A stretch of 64,000 bases of DNA. Origin: Pseudonocardia cypriaca. Lineage in GTDB: Bacteria; Actinomycetota; Actinomycetes; Mycobacteriales; Pseudonocardiaceae. Of the stretch, positions 1 through 8,378 are shown piece by piece. Both the position numbers and the translations under genes were made by a program. Location: NCBI RefSeq assembly GCF_006717045.1, contig NZ_VFPH01000001.1:2852001-2916000 (forward strand), given 5' to 3'. A model generated the notes under the pieces. The model ran no database searches. It saw nothing but the letters and a program-made list of their open reading frames with translations, and was not told where the DNA came from. Every line of letters starts with the position of its first letter. The stretch's first letter is position 1.

Positions 1-2954
1 CCCGGGGCGAGATCCTGGAGCTGAAGTCGACCGTGAACACGATGGTGGACCAGCTGTCGTCGTTCGCGGACGAGGTCACGCGTGTGGCCCGCGAGGTGGG
101 CACCGAGGGCAAGCTGGGCGGGCAGGCCGAGGTGAAGGGCGTCGCCGGCACGTGGCGTGACCTCACGGAGAACGTGAACCAGCTGGCCGGGAACCTCACG
201 GCGCAGGTGCGCAACATCGCGCAGGTCACCACGGCGGTGGCGCAGGGCGACCTGTCGCAGAAGATCACGGTGGACGCCAAGGGCGAGATCCTCGAGTTCA
301 AGGACACCGTGAACACGATGGTGGACCAGCTCTCGTCGTTCGCGGACGAGGTCACGCGGGTGGCCCGCGAGGTGGGCACCGAGGGCAAGCTGGGCGGGCA
401 GGCCACGGTGAAGGGCGTCGCCGGCACGTGGCGCGACCTCACGGAGAACGTGAACCAGCTGGCCGGGAACCTCACCGCGCAGGTGCGCAACATCGCGCAG
501 GTCACCACGGCGGTCGCGCGGGGCGACCTGTCGCAGAAGATGACGGTCGATGCCCGCGGGGAGATCCTCGACCTCAAGCTGACCGTCAACACGATGGTCG
601 ACCAGCTGTCGAGCTTCGCCGACGAGGTCTCGCGCGTGGCGCGCGAGGTGGGCACCGAGGGCAAGCTGGGCGGCCAGGCCGAGGTGAAGGGCGTCGCCGG
701 CACGTGGCGCGGCCTGACGGAGAACGTCAACCAGCTCGCGGCCACCCTCACCACGCAGCTGCGGGCGATCTCGGCGGTCTCCACCGCCGTGGCGAGCGGT
801 GACCTGACCCAGCAGATCACGGTGGCGGCGCGGGGCGAGATCGCCGACCTCAAGGACACGATCAACCAGATGATCGCGGCGCTGCGCGCCACCACCACCG
901 AGAACGCCGACCAGAGCTGGCTGGACTCCAACCTCGTGCGCATCGGCGGGCTCCTGCAGGGGCAGCGCGACCTCAACGAGGTCTGTCAGATGATCATGAA
1001 CGAGGTCGCCCCGCTGGTGAACGCGCAGGTCGGCGCGTTCTTCCTGGCCGCGGAGCCCTCGATCATCTCCGGGGGCGACCCGGACCGCTGGGTGATGTGC
1101 GGCGGCTACGCGATGACGGTGGGTGACCCCCCGCTCTCCTTCGGGCCGGGGGAGGGGCTCGTCGGGCAGGCGGCCGTCACCCGGCAGGTCGTGCTGGTCG
1201 AGAACCTCCCGGCGGACTACCTGCCGGTCCGTTCGGCCGTCGGCGCCGCGCCGCCGCGGGCGGTGGTCGTGCTCCCGGTGCAGTTCGAGGGCGAGTGCCT
1301 CGGGGTGATCGAGCTGGGGTCGGTGGTGCCCTTCTCGGCGCTGCACCTGACGTTCCTCGAGCGGCTGGTCGCCACCATCGGCGTTGCGATCACGACGATC
1401 CGGGCCAACCGCCGCACCGAGGAGCTGCTGTCCCAGTCCCAGGTGCTGGCGATGGAGCTGCAGGACCAGTCGGCCGAGCTGCAGCGCGCCAACGCCGAGC
1501 TGGAGGAGAAGGCCGAGCAGCTGTCCCAGCAGAACCGCAACGTCGAGATCAAGAACATGGAGATCGACGCGGCGCGCCGGGGCGTCGAGGAGAAGGCGCA
1601 GCAGCTGGCGCTCGCCAGCCAGTACAAGTCGGAGTTCCTGGCCAACATGAGCCACGAGCTGCGCACCCCGCTCAACTCGCTGCTGCTGCTCGCCCGGCTG
1701 CTGGCCGACAACCCGAACAACAACCTCACCGAGAAGCAGATCGAGTTCGCCAGCACGATCCACAGCGCCGGCTCGGACCTGCTGCGGCTGATCGACGACA
1801 TCCTGGACCTGTCCAAGATCGAGTCCGGCCGCGTCGACGTCGATCCGGCACCGGTGAACCTCGCGCAGGTGTGCTCGTCGGTCGAGCAGGCGTTCCGGCC
1901 GCAGGCCGAGGAGAAGGGCCTCGAGATGCGGGTCGAGGCGTCGACGGACCTGCCGGCGGCCATCACCACCGACGAGCAGCGGCTGCAGCAGGTGCTGCGC
2001 AACCTGCTCGCCAACGCGGTGAAGTTCACCGACTCGGGTCACGTGAGCCTCGGCATCTCCGTCGTGCCGCCTGGCACGCTGCACGGTGTGCCCGCGCTGG
2101 ACTCGGCGCGCACCGTGATCGCGTTCACGGTGGGGGACACCGGCATCGGGATCCCGCAGGAGAAGCTGGAAATGATCTTCGAGGCGTTCCAGCAGGCCGA
2201 CGGCACCACGAGCCGCAAGTACGGCGGCACCGGCCTCGGCCTTTCGATCTCCAAGGAGCTCGCGCGGATGCTCGGCGGCAAGATCGAGGTCACCTCCCGG
2301 CCCGGGGAGGGATCGGTGTTCACGCTGCTCCTGCCCGACGAGCTGCCCCCGGTCACGGCGGCGGCCGCCCGCATGACGCCCCGCCCGCCGATCCCGGCGC
2401 TCGCGCTCCCGGAGTCGACCGTCGAACAGCCGCGCCCGGCCGCGATGTCGAACCCGATCCTGCGCACGGGACCGGGTGGGCCCACCGGCGTGCGCCCCGC
2501 GCCGGAGCTCGCCGGTGTCACCGTCCTCATCGTCGACGACGACGTGCGGAACGTGTTCGCGCTCACCAGCGCGCTCGAGCTCCACGGGCTCACCGTGATC
2601 TACGCCGACAACGGCGCGGAGGGGATCCGCCTGCTCACCGAGCACCCCGAGATCGACGTCGTGCTGATGGACGCGATGATGCCCGACCTGGACGGCAACG
2701 AGACCACCCGACGCATCCGGCGGCTCCCGCAGGGCCGCGACCTGCCGATCGTGTTCCTCACCGCCAAGGCGATGCCGGGCGACCGCGAGTCGAGCCTCGC
2801 CGCCGGGGCCACCGACTACGTGACGAAACCGGTGGACCTCGACGAGCTGCTCGCGCTCATGGCGTCGTGGGTCACGCCGCGGCGCGGGCGGACGAGCAGC
2901 CCGGGCGGCGGCAGCTTCGGCCCAGGGGTCAGAGCAGCAGGCGGTGGACGGTGA
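1..2954 (+). CDS. Hybrid sensor histidine kinase with tandem HAMP repeats (5' truncated by the window edge)
   Basis: The reading frame is open from base 3, before the first in-window GTG at 33, so the true start lies upstream. Residues below are counted from base 33. Residues 1-290 are three consecutive 92-residue HAMP repeats plus part of a fourth, each beginning VNTMVDQLSSFADEV or a variant. A GAF domain follows (about 310-460), then a coiled coil (about 470-530), a HisKA domain with the phospho-acceptor His in SEFLANMSHELRTP (about 541), a HATPase domain (NAVKFT, GDTGIGI) and a C-terminal receiver with its Asp in VLMDAMMPDLDG (about 880). Stacked HAMP domains before a kinase and receiver resemble the group III (Nik1/Os-1-like) architecture, known for osmotic or stress sensing; that role is inferred. 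No membrane segment is visible in the sequenced part. The stop overlaps the following response regulator (GTGA), so the two are co-translated. Confidence 0.93.
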   Translation, partial: RGEILELKSTVNTMVDQLSSFADEVTRVAREVGTEGKLGGQAEVKGVAGTWRDLTENVNQLAGNLTAQVRNIAQVTTAVAQGDLSQKITVDAKGEILEFKDTVNTMVDQLSSFADEVTRVAREVGTEGKLGGQATVKGVAGTWRDLTENVNQLAGNLTAQVRNIAQVTTAVARGDLSQKMTVDARGEILDLKLTVNTMVDQLSSFADEVSRVAREVGTEGKLGGQAEVKGVAGTWRGLTENVNQLAATLTTQLRAISAVSTAVASGDLTQQITVAARGEIADLKDTINQMIAALRATTTENADQSWLDSNLVRIGGLLQGQRDLNEVCQMIMNEVAPLVNAQVGAFFLAAEPSIISGGDPDRWVMCGGYAMTVGDPPLSFGPGEGLVGQAAVTRQVVLVENLPADYLPVRSAVGAAPPRAVVVLPVQFEGECLGVIELGSVVPFSALHLTFLERLVATIGVAITTIRANRRTEELLSQSQVLAMELQDQSAELQRANAELEEKAEQLSQQNRNVEIKNMEIDAARRGVEEKAQQLALASQYKSEFLANMSHELRTPLNSLLLLARLLADNPNNNLTEKQIEFASTIHSAGSDLLRLIDDILDLSKIESGRVDVDPAPVNLAQVCSSVEQAFRPQAEEKGLEMRVEASTDLPAAITTDEQRLQQVLRNLLANAVKFTDSGHVSLGISVVPPGTLHGVPALDSARTVIAFTVGDTGIGIPQEKLEMIFEAFQQADGTTSRKYGGTGLGLSISKELARMLGGKIEVTSRPGEGSVFTLLLPDELPPVTAAAARMTPRPPIPALALPESTVEQPRPAAMSNPILRTGPGGPTGVRPAPELAGVTVLIVDDDVRNVFALTSALELHGLTVIYADNGAEGIRLLTEHPEIDVVLMDAMMPDLDGNETTRRIRRLPQGRDLPIVFLTAKAMPGDRESSLAAGATDYVTKPVDLDELLALMASWVTPRRGRTSSPGGGSFGPGVRAAGGGR

Positions 2955-3493
2955 TCCGCCAGACCGCGCGCGTGCTCGCGGTGGACGACCGCCGCGAGAA
3001 CCTGCTCGCCCTGCAGGCCATCCTCGAAGGGCTGCCGATCGAGCTGGTGGCCGTCACGAGCGGTGAGGACGCGCTGAAGCGGCTGCTCGTCGAGGACTAC
3101 GCCGTGATCCTGCTCGACGCCCACATGCCCGGCATGGACGGCTTCGAGACGGCCGGGCACGTCAAGCAGCGCGAACGCACCCGCCACATCCCGATCCTGT
3201 TCCTCACCGCCGTCGACTACGACCCCCACCTCGCATTCCGCGGCTACCAGGCCGGAGCGGTCGACTACATCACCAAGCCGTTCGACCCCTGGGTGCTCCG
3301 CTCCAAGGTGGCCGTGTTCGTCGACCTGTGGACCACCCACACCCAGCTCGCCGACCGCGCGGGGGAGGTCGTCGTGCTGCGGAGTGCGATCGACGAGGCA
3401 CTCGAGCTCTTGGAGAGCGCCGACCCGGCCGACGCGGCCCGCGCCCGTGCCCGGCTGGCCGCGGTGAGAGGTGCGAGGATCAACTCGGCCTAG
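2951..3493 (+). CDS. Response regulator, single receiver domain with helical tail
   Basis: This 180-residue protein starts at a GTG overlapping the TGA of the hybrid kinase gene. It holds a receiver domain at residues 7-125: the acidic pair is in VLAVDDRREN, the phospho-acceptor Asp in VILLDAHMPGMDG, a Thr in LFLTAVD and the conserved Lys in YITKPF. The C-terminal 50 residues look helical and contain no recognised DNA-binding output domain, so it probably signals through protein contacts, as stand-alone receivers do. Overlap with the upstream kinase makes it the obvious phosphotransfer partner. The start is set by the 4-bp overlap; longer versions in the same frame would run back through the kinase gene. 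Confidence 0.9.
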   Translation: MIRQTARVLAVDDRRENLLALQAILEGLPIELVAVTSGEDALKRLLVEDYAVILLDAHMPGMDGFETAGHVKQRERTRHIPILFLTAVDYDPHLAFRGYQAGAVDYITKPFDPWVLRSKVAVFVDLWTTHTQLADRAGEVVVLRSAIDEALELLESADPADAARARARLAAVRGARINSA

Positions 3494-3495
3494 GG

Positions 3496-3515
3496 CCGCG
3501 TTCCGCGGAACGCGG
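3496..3515. terminator. 20-bp perfect palindrome just after the response regulator stop
   Basis: The sequence ccgcgttccgcggaacgcgg is a perfect palindrome three bases after the response regulator stop. It could terminate transcription or bind a dimeric protein. The 16-bp centre, gcgttccgcggaacgc, recurs at 25213-25228 downstream of surE, which suggests a recurrent 3'-end element. There is no T-run, so intrinsic termination would be weak. Confidence 0.45.
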
Positions 3516-3588
3516 TGCTCCTGGCGAAGGGTTTGGTGGCGGTCACTTCCACCGGGCCTTCGATGGCGCCACGCCCGTCCCGGCAACC

Positions 3589-4149
3589 CCTCGCTGGGCC
3601 TTCGGTGGCGCCGCGCATTGTGCGGGGCCGCCCCTCACGCCTCAAGGGCGCTGCGCGTCGCTCCGCGATCGCTACCGCGACCCTTGACCCGTGAGCCTCT
3701 GCGTCCCCTGAGGGCCCGCTTCGCGGGCAGGCCCGGGCCTGCCCCTTTCGGCGCGCGGCGCCACCGAAGGCCGGTGTCACCACCATGATCAGCGTTTCGG
3801 CGCGAAACCCGACGCCCTGCGTCGGAAAACGCACCCAACTGGTGATCTTCGCAGCCCACACACCCGTTCTCCGCTCACGCTGCCCGTCGACCGGTCGCGT
3901 GGGCCGACAAGGGTGCGCGAGCACCGACCGGGTGCGCGAGGGCAAGCAGATCGCCGAAACCGGTCTTCTGGCGGCGCCGCGCACCAAGAGGGCAGGCCCT
4001 TGGGCCTGCCCGCAAAGCTTGCCCTCAGGGGCCGCAGAGGCTCGCAGGTCAAGGGTCGCGTAGCGATCGCGGAGCGACGCGAAGCGCCCTTGAGCTGTGA
4101 GGGGCGGCCTCGCACAATGCGCGGCGCCGCCAGGAGGCCCAGCGAAGGC
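3589..4149. repeat. Inverted-arm repeat element, copy 1 (left arm 3589-3775, core 3776-3958, right arm 3959-4149)
   Basis: This element fills most of the gene-free stretch 3494-4202. The left arm (about 187 bp) and right arm (about 191 bp) are imperfect inverted repeats. Left-arm blocks such as gcggggccgcccctcac, ctccgcgatcgctac and gggcctgcccc have reverse-complement counterparts in the right arm, in matching order. Each arm also contains its own short hairpins (cccgcttcgcggg, ggcaggcccttgggcctgcc). The core contains a roughly 70-bp block around 3785-3855 that is nearly identical in copy 2, and two direct copies of gggtgcgcgag. An extra version of the outer motif gggccttcgatggcgcc lies at about 3554-3570. 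Reading frames through it are by-products of GC-rich inverted repeats and match no protein family. It may be a non-autonomous mobile element or a large structured intergenic repeat. Confidence 0.8.
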
Positions 4150-4202
4150 ACACCTTGAGGTAGGAGGCCTTGAGCCAGAAGGCCTTGAGCAGCGGGCACC
4201 AG

Positions 4203-5297
4203 TCAGGCGTCGTCGAACGTCAACACCGCCTGCACCGCGTGGCGGCGGCGGGCTGCCAGGTCGGCGAGGAGTGCGGGGCCCTCCGCGAACGGCACCACGT
4301 CGGTGATCATGTGCTTGCGCACGAGGGGGCCCTCGCCGCGCAGCAGTTCGATCGTCTCGGCCGAGAGGCGTTCGCGGTCCCAGGCGTGGGCGGTGCCGCG
4401 GGGCACGCGCCCGATCTGGGCGCAGTGGATGGTGAGCCCGTTGTGGTGGAACTCCGCGCCGAGGCGCAGCGGTGAGCCGTCGTCGGTGTAGAAGGCGAGG
4501 TCCACGACGGTGCCCTGGGGGCGCAGCAGGCGCAGTGCGGTGGCGAGCGCGGCGGTGCGGCCCCTGCACTGGAAGACGACGTCGGCTCCGCGGTCGCCCG
4601 CGCCGTGCCGCCAGCGGGTCTTGAGCAGGACGGCGGGGTCGGCCCGGTCGGGGTCGAGCGCCTCGAGCCCGAGCCCTTCCGCGGCCGCGCGCCGCTGCGG
4701 GGTCGGGTCGAGCAGCACCACCTCCGCCGCCCCGTGCCTGCGCGCGAACAGCCCGGTGAGCAGCCCGACGACCCCGCCCCCGACCACCACTACCCGGCGC
4801 CCGCGGACGCCGTCGCCGAGGGTTCGGACGTCGGTGCCGCACAGGTCGGCGGCCGCGTGCAGCAGACCGTTGGCGCAGATGGGACCCATGTGGGCCACGT
4901 AGATGCCGAGCAGCGGGTCGAGGTCGGAGGGCAGGACGACGATCCGCTCCGCGAGCGGGTCGATGCGGTAGCCGGTGCGGTGGCCGTACGTCGCGGCGAC
5001 GAGAGCGCCGCGCGGCGGCCCGGTCGCCTCGCTGTCCACGACCCGCGCGACCTCCATGTACCCGAGGCGGGTCACCGGGTAGCCGGTGGCCGGCAGGTCG
5101 GTGCGGAACAGTCCCAGCTCGGGGTCGTGGTGGGCGTGCAGCGCGGGGTTCGTGCCGGTGAGGAAGGAGAGCTCGGTGCCGGCCGACACCCCCGAGCACA
5201 CCGTCGCGAGCCGGACCGGGCCCTCCCCGGCAGGAACCTCCTGCACGGCCGCGTCCCCGGGCCCTCGCACGACGACCGCCCGATCGGTGTCGCTCAC
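4203..5297 (-). CDS. Zinc-type alcohol/threonine dehydrogenase-like protein (MDR superfamily)
   Basis: This 364-residue medium-chain dehydrogenase-like protein carries a GroES-like N-terminal half and a Rossmann domain with the nucleotide-binding motif VVVVGGGVVGLLTGLFA at about residues 170-190. The N-terminal CSGVSAGTE segment and the YMEVARVV stretch are typical of threonine-dehydrogenase-like proteins that act on sugars or sugar-derived alcohols. The chosen GTG start at 5297 overlaps the stop of the upstream oxidoreductase gene (GTGA). That coupling to a Gfo/Idh/MocA enzyme suggests a two-step oxidation of a cyclitol or sugar, which is inference; the substrate is not readable from sequence. 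Longer in-frame versions would overlap the upstream gene and are rejected. Confidence 0.85.
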   Translation of the reverse strand: MSDTDRAVVVRGPGDAAVQEVPAGEGPVRLATVCSGVSAGTELSFLTGTNPALHAHHDPELGLFRTDLPATGYPVTRLGYMEVARVVDSEATGPPRGALVAATYGHRTGYRIDPLAERIVVLPSDLDPLLGIYVAHMGPICANGLLHAAADLCGTDVRTLGDGVRGRRVVVVGGGVVGLLTGLFARRHGAAEVVLLDPTPQRRAAAEGLGLEALDPDRADPAVLLKTRWRHGAGDRGADVVFQCRGRTAALATALRLLRPQGTVVDLAFYTDDGSPLRLGAEFHHNGLTIHCAQIGRVPRGTAHAWDRERLSAETIELLRGEGPLVRKHMITDVVPFAEGPALLADLAARRRHAVQAVLTFDDA

Positions 5298-6292
5298 CTG
5301 ACCGGCTCCGCCCGCCCGGACCCGACCGAGCGCGCGAGGGCGCAGGCGAGGCGATGGCTGCGCAGCGCCTCGGCGTGGTCGGGTGCGTCGCGGTCGGGAG
5401 GGACGGGAGTGCCGCGCAGCGCGGCGACGAACGCGGCGTCCACCGCGGTGCGGGGCACCATCGCGTCGTACTCGGCGCGGTGGCCCCCCTCGGCCGTGCG
5501 CACGTCGAGCCAGTCCTCGCCGACGCCCACGACGACCCCGTCGGCCACGATCTCCAGCCCGGCGCGGTGCTTGGCGTCGAGCACGCAGGTGGTGGCGAAG
5601 GTCCCGACGGCACCGTTCGCGAAGCAGAGCAGGGCGCCGGTGGCGGCCTCGACGCCCCCTGGCAGCAGCCCGCCCGCTGCGGCGTGCACCTCGGTGACCT
5701 CGCCGACGAGGACGCGGGCCAGGTCCAGCACGTGCACGGCCTGCTCGACGAGCGGCCCGCCGGACCGGGTGCGGTCGGCCCACCACGCCACGGGCGGGGT
5801 GCGGTCCAGCCAGGCGCCGGAGACGAGCCGGATGCGCCTGCCGTCGAGCAGCTTCCGGGCCCGCTGCACCGGCTCGGCGCACCGCCAGTGGTGCCCCACC
5901 CGCGTCAGGACTCCGGATGTCCCGATGCGCCGCCCCACCCACTCGGCGGTCGGTTGGTCGGAGGCCAGGGGCTTCTCCACGAAGAGCGCCACTCCGGCGG
6001 CGGCGACCGCCACCTCGAGCGCGCCGTGCGCGAACGGGGGCACGCACACGTAGACGGCGTCGAGCTGCTCACCGAGCAAGGCATCGAGGTCGGGGACGGC
6101 CCGGACACCGTGGGCCTCGGCGAACACCGCCGCGCAGGCCGGGTCGACGTCGGTGGCGGCGACCAGGTGCACCCCGGGCATCCCGCCGAGCACGCGCGCG
6201 TGGCGATGGGCCACCCCACCCGTACCGACGAACCCGATGCGGCACGGCGCCACTGCTGTTTCCGGCGGAACTGCGCCACCCGATCCGTCCAC
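5294..6292 (-). CDS. Gfo/Idh/MocA family NAD(P)-dependent oxidoreductase
   Basis: This 332-residue protein opens with a Rossmann motif (IGFVGTGGVAHRHARVL, about residues 19-35) and has the family EKPLA signature (FVEKPLAS) about residue 105, whose Lys is catalytic in characterised members. The C-terminal half has the expected alpha/beta substrate domain (LVEQAVHVLDLARVLVGEV). Members oxidise or reduce sugars, inositols or related compounds with a nicotinamide cofactor. It is the first gene of a two-gene operon with the Zn-dehydrogenase, overlapping it by 4 bp. A GTG start at 6292 is used; the first dozen residues before the Rossmann motif are not conserved, so the start could be slightly downstream. 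Confidence 0.9.
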   Translation of the reverse strand: MDGSGGAVPPETAVAPCRIGFVGTGGVAHRHARVLGGMPGVHLVAATDVDPACAAVFAEAHGVRAVPDLDALLGEQLDAVYVCVPPFAHGALEVAVAAAGVALFVEKPLASDQPTAEWVGRRIGTSGVLTRVGHHWRCAEPVQRARKLLDGRRIRLVSGAWLDRTPPVAWWADRTRSGGPLVEQAVHVLDLARVLVGEVTEVHAAAGGLLPGGVEAATGALLCFANGAVGTFATTCVLDAKHRAGLEIVADGVVVGVGEDWLDVRTAEGGHRAEYDAMVPRTAVDAAFVAALRGTPVPPDRDAPDHAEALRSHRLACALARSVGSGRAEPVR

Positions 6293-6341
6293 GCCACTGA
6301 ATACCTGCGACGGGAGGGCGCGAAACGGGTCGGAACATGGC

Positions 6342-6376
6342 CGGGCCCCGGCCGGTCGGGGGACGGCCGGGGCCCG
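6342..6376 (-). terminator. Strong hairpin downstream of the CsbD-like gene
   Basis: A 13-bp perfect stem, cgggccccggccg paired with cggccggggcccg, closes a loop of 9 bases. It lies about 15 bp past the stop of the minus-strand CsbD-like gene and before the promoter region of the Gfo/Idh operon, so it probably ends the csbD transcript. No U-tract follows, as is common in actinobacteria. Confidence 0.7.
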
Positions 6377-6391
6377 TTGGGAGCGGGTCGG

Positions 6392-6565
6392 TCAGCGCTT
6401 GAAGGCGTCCTTGACCTTCTCACCCGCCTGCTTGAGGTTGCTCTTGGTCTGGTCGCGTTCGCCCTGCGCCTCGAGTTCCTCGTCGTCGGTGGCGCGGCCC
6501 ACCGTCTCCTTGGCCTTGCCGCCGAGCTCCTCGAGCTTGTTGTCCATCTTGTCGTCGGTACCCAC
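6392..6565 (-). CDS. CsbD-like stress protein (57 residues)
   Basis: A short minus-strand frame starts at GTG 6565 behind a good ribosome binding site (GGAGGAACC). It encodes 57 very hydrophilic residues: MGTDDKMDNKLEELGGKAKE, then VGRATDDEELEAQG and a Lys-rich end. This is the CsbD pattern of small helical, highly charged proteins often under general-stress (SigB-type) control. The biochemical role of the family is not established. Stress control is consistent with the nearby STAS/ATPase/SpoIIE block but is not shown here. Confidence 0.88.
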   Translation of the reverse strand: MGTDDKMDNKLEELGGKAKETVGRATDDEELEAQGERDQTKSNLKQAGEKVKDAFKR

Positions 6566-6651
6566 GGTTCCTCCGATCTGTGGTCACTCGCTGGCCGGAT
6601 TACCCGGGCTCGTGCGACCGAACCCATTTCTTCCGCCGAACGGGTGACAGA

Positions 6652-7704
6652 TCACAGTTCCCCGCGCGGGGCGAGCCGGGCGATGGCCGGTATCACCAGC
6701 AACATCAGGATGACGCGCAGCACCTGGACCGCCATGACGAACGTGACGTCGGTGCCTGCCGACACCGCGGTGGCGAGGACGGCGTAGATGCCGCCCGGGG
6801 TGGTGGCCAGGTAGCCGTCGAGCGCGCTGGTGCCGGTCGAGGCGGACAGCAGCAGACCCAGCCCCGCGCAGGCGATGATGACGCCCACGATGAGCGCGGC
6901 AGCCGGGAGCAGCGCACCGAGCACCGTGCGCAGGCTCTCCCGGGTGAACCGAACGCCCGCCTGCCACCCGATCACCGCGTACGCGACCTCGACCAGCAGC
7001 GCGGGCGGCGTGGCGCCGAGGGACCAGCCGGCGAGGTTGAGCGCGATGGCGACCACCATCGGCCCGAGCAGCGCACCGGCAGGCACCCGCGCGAGCCGCG
7101 CCAGCACCGTCCCGGCCACCGCGCACACCGCGACGTACCCGATGTCGACGAGGAGGGGTGCGGAGCCGGACGCGTCCGGTCCGGGTCCCGCGGCCGCGCC
7201 GAACCCGATCGCCGCGACCACCGGCATGGTGGCGGTGACCATCCCGACGCGGAGGTACTGGACGACCGCGACGGTGCGGTCGTCGCCCCCGAGATCGCGG
7301 CTCACCGCCACCAGCCCCGACGCGCCGCCCGCAGTGAGCGCGAGCATCCCGGTGAGCGGGGACACGCCGCGCCGCAGCCCCAGCAGCAGGCCGGCGGCCA
7401 TGCTGACCGCGAGCGTCGCGACGCACACGAGCAGCACCTGCACCCACTGCCCGGCGAGGCCCGCGAGCGTGCCGGGCTGGGCGAGCACGCCGATGACCAC
7501 GCCGATGACGGCCTGCGCCGCAGCGGTCAGCGGGCGTGGCACGGCCACCGGCAGCCCGCCCAGTGCGAGGGCAGTGGCGACCAGCAGCCCGGCGAACAGC
7601 GCTGGCGACGGCACGCCGAGCGGTGTCATCGCGGCGGTACCCCCGGCCGTGAGCACGATCAGCAGGGTCCACCGGGCCCATGCCGGCGGCGTTCGCGATC
7701 CCAT
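6652..7704 (-). CDS. AbrB-family integral membrane protein
   Basis: This 350-residue, strongly hydrophobic protein has two repeated halves of about five membrane segments each. The paired motifs GVPSPALFAGLLVA (residue 30 on) and RVPAGALLGPMVVA (about 205), and the GGIYAVLATAVSAGTDVTFVMAVQVLR segment near the C-terminus, are typical of the AbrB family (PF05145). That family is sometimes labelled as an ammonia-monooxygenase-like protein and is unrelated to the DNA-binding AbrB. It is probably a transporter of unknown substrate. The ATG at 7704 is taken because the first membrane segment follows directly. Confidence 0.85.
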   Translation of the reverse strand: MGSRTPPAWARWTLLIVLTAGGTAAMTPLGVPSPALFAGLLVATALALGGLPVAVPRPLTAAAQAVIGVVIGVLAQPGTLAGLAGQWVQVLLVCVATLAVSMAAGLLLGLRRGVSPLTGMLALTAGGASGLVAVSRDLGGDDRTVAVVQYLRVGMVTATMPVVAAIGFGAAAGPGPDASGSAPLLVDIGYVAVCAVAGTVLARLARVPAGALLGPMVVAIALNLAGWSLGATPPALLVEVAYAVIGWQAGVRFTRESLRTVLGALLPAAALIVGVIIACAGLGLLLSASTGTSALDGYLATTPGGIYAVLATAVSAGTDVTFVMAVQVLRVILMLLVIPAIARLAPRGEL

Positions 7705-7955
7705 CGCGCCCGATTCTCACCGCATGCCCGGGAAGGTGACGGGGGAGGGGCGCCGGCCCGTCTCCTCGTCGGAGCGGCGTCACCCCGTTGTCCAAGATCG
7801 ACCCTTCCGGGTGGGCGCGACCTCTTGCGGGTACGTTGCCGGGGGTGCACTGTGGATGAGGCGTCGTCGACGCCGCGTGATGGATCAGCCGGGTCGAGAT
7901 CGGGCCGGCCCCCTGCATTGGAGCCGAGCGGATCCCTGCACGAGAGCGAAACGGG

Positions 7956-8369
7956 ATGACCTACGGGTACGAGCACATCGAGCGCGGCGGCGGTGAGAGC
8001 ATGCCGATCGTGCCGCGTCGGGACCTGCTGCGGGTCGACGTCCGCGAGTCCGAGTCCGGGGTGCTGGTGCTCGCGCCGATTGGCGAGGTCGACGTCTCCA
8101 CCGCGGACCTGCTCCGCGACGCCACCCGCGCAGCCGTGGAGGCCGCCCCGCGCTGCCTCGTGATCGACCTCGCCGGCCTCACGTTCTGCGGATCCACCGG
8201 GCTGGTCGTGCTGATGGACGCGCGCCGGGACGCCGAGGCCGCCGGCGTGCAGTTCGGCACGGCGTCCGGGCCGCCGATCGTGCGCCGGGTCCTGGAGATC
8301 ACGCAGCTCGGGCCCGTCCTGCACCATTGCGAGACGGTCGACGCGGCCCTCCAGGAGCTGAACGCCTGA
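7956..8369 (+). CDS. STAS-domain anti-sigma factor antagonist
   Basis: This 137-residue protein is a single STAS domain (residues about 27-130). The strand-helix core reads GVLVLAPIGEVDVSTADLLRDA, and the segment LVIDLAGLTFCGSTGLVVLMDARR contains the Ser-Thr pair at the site phosphorylated in SpoIIAA/RsbV relatives. Its usual job is to bind an RsbW-type anti-sigma kinase in its unphosphorylated form and so release a sigma factor. It converges on a STAS-ATPase gene only 9 bp away. The ATG at 7956 is used; an in-frame ATG at 8001 just after ggtgagagc is a plausible alternative giving 122 residues. The 250-bp stretch before it holds no gene I recognise and should contain the promoter. Confidence 0.88.
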   Translation: MTYGYEHIERGGGESMPIVPRRDLLRVDVRESESGVLVLAPIGEVDVSTADLLRDATRAAVEAAPRCLVIDLAGLTFCGSTGLVVLMDARRDAEAAGVQFGTASGPPIVRRVLEITQLGPVLHHCETVDAALQELNA

Positions 8370-8378
8370 CGATCGGCG

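Noticed and set aside
33..860. Tandem repeats considered as a CRISPR array
   Set aside because: The units are 276 bp, contiguous with no spacers, and encode HAMP domains in frame.
1217..2029. Ser-rich minus-strand frame opposite the hybrid kinase
   Set aside because: Shadow of the kinase coding sequence; no domain, no ribosome binding site.
3785..4475. Short open frames on both strands through the inverted-arm element
   Set aside because: They arise within repeat arms, are not conserved as protein between the two copies, and lack ribosome binding sites.
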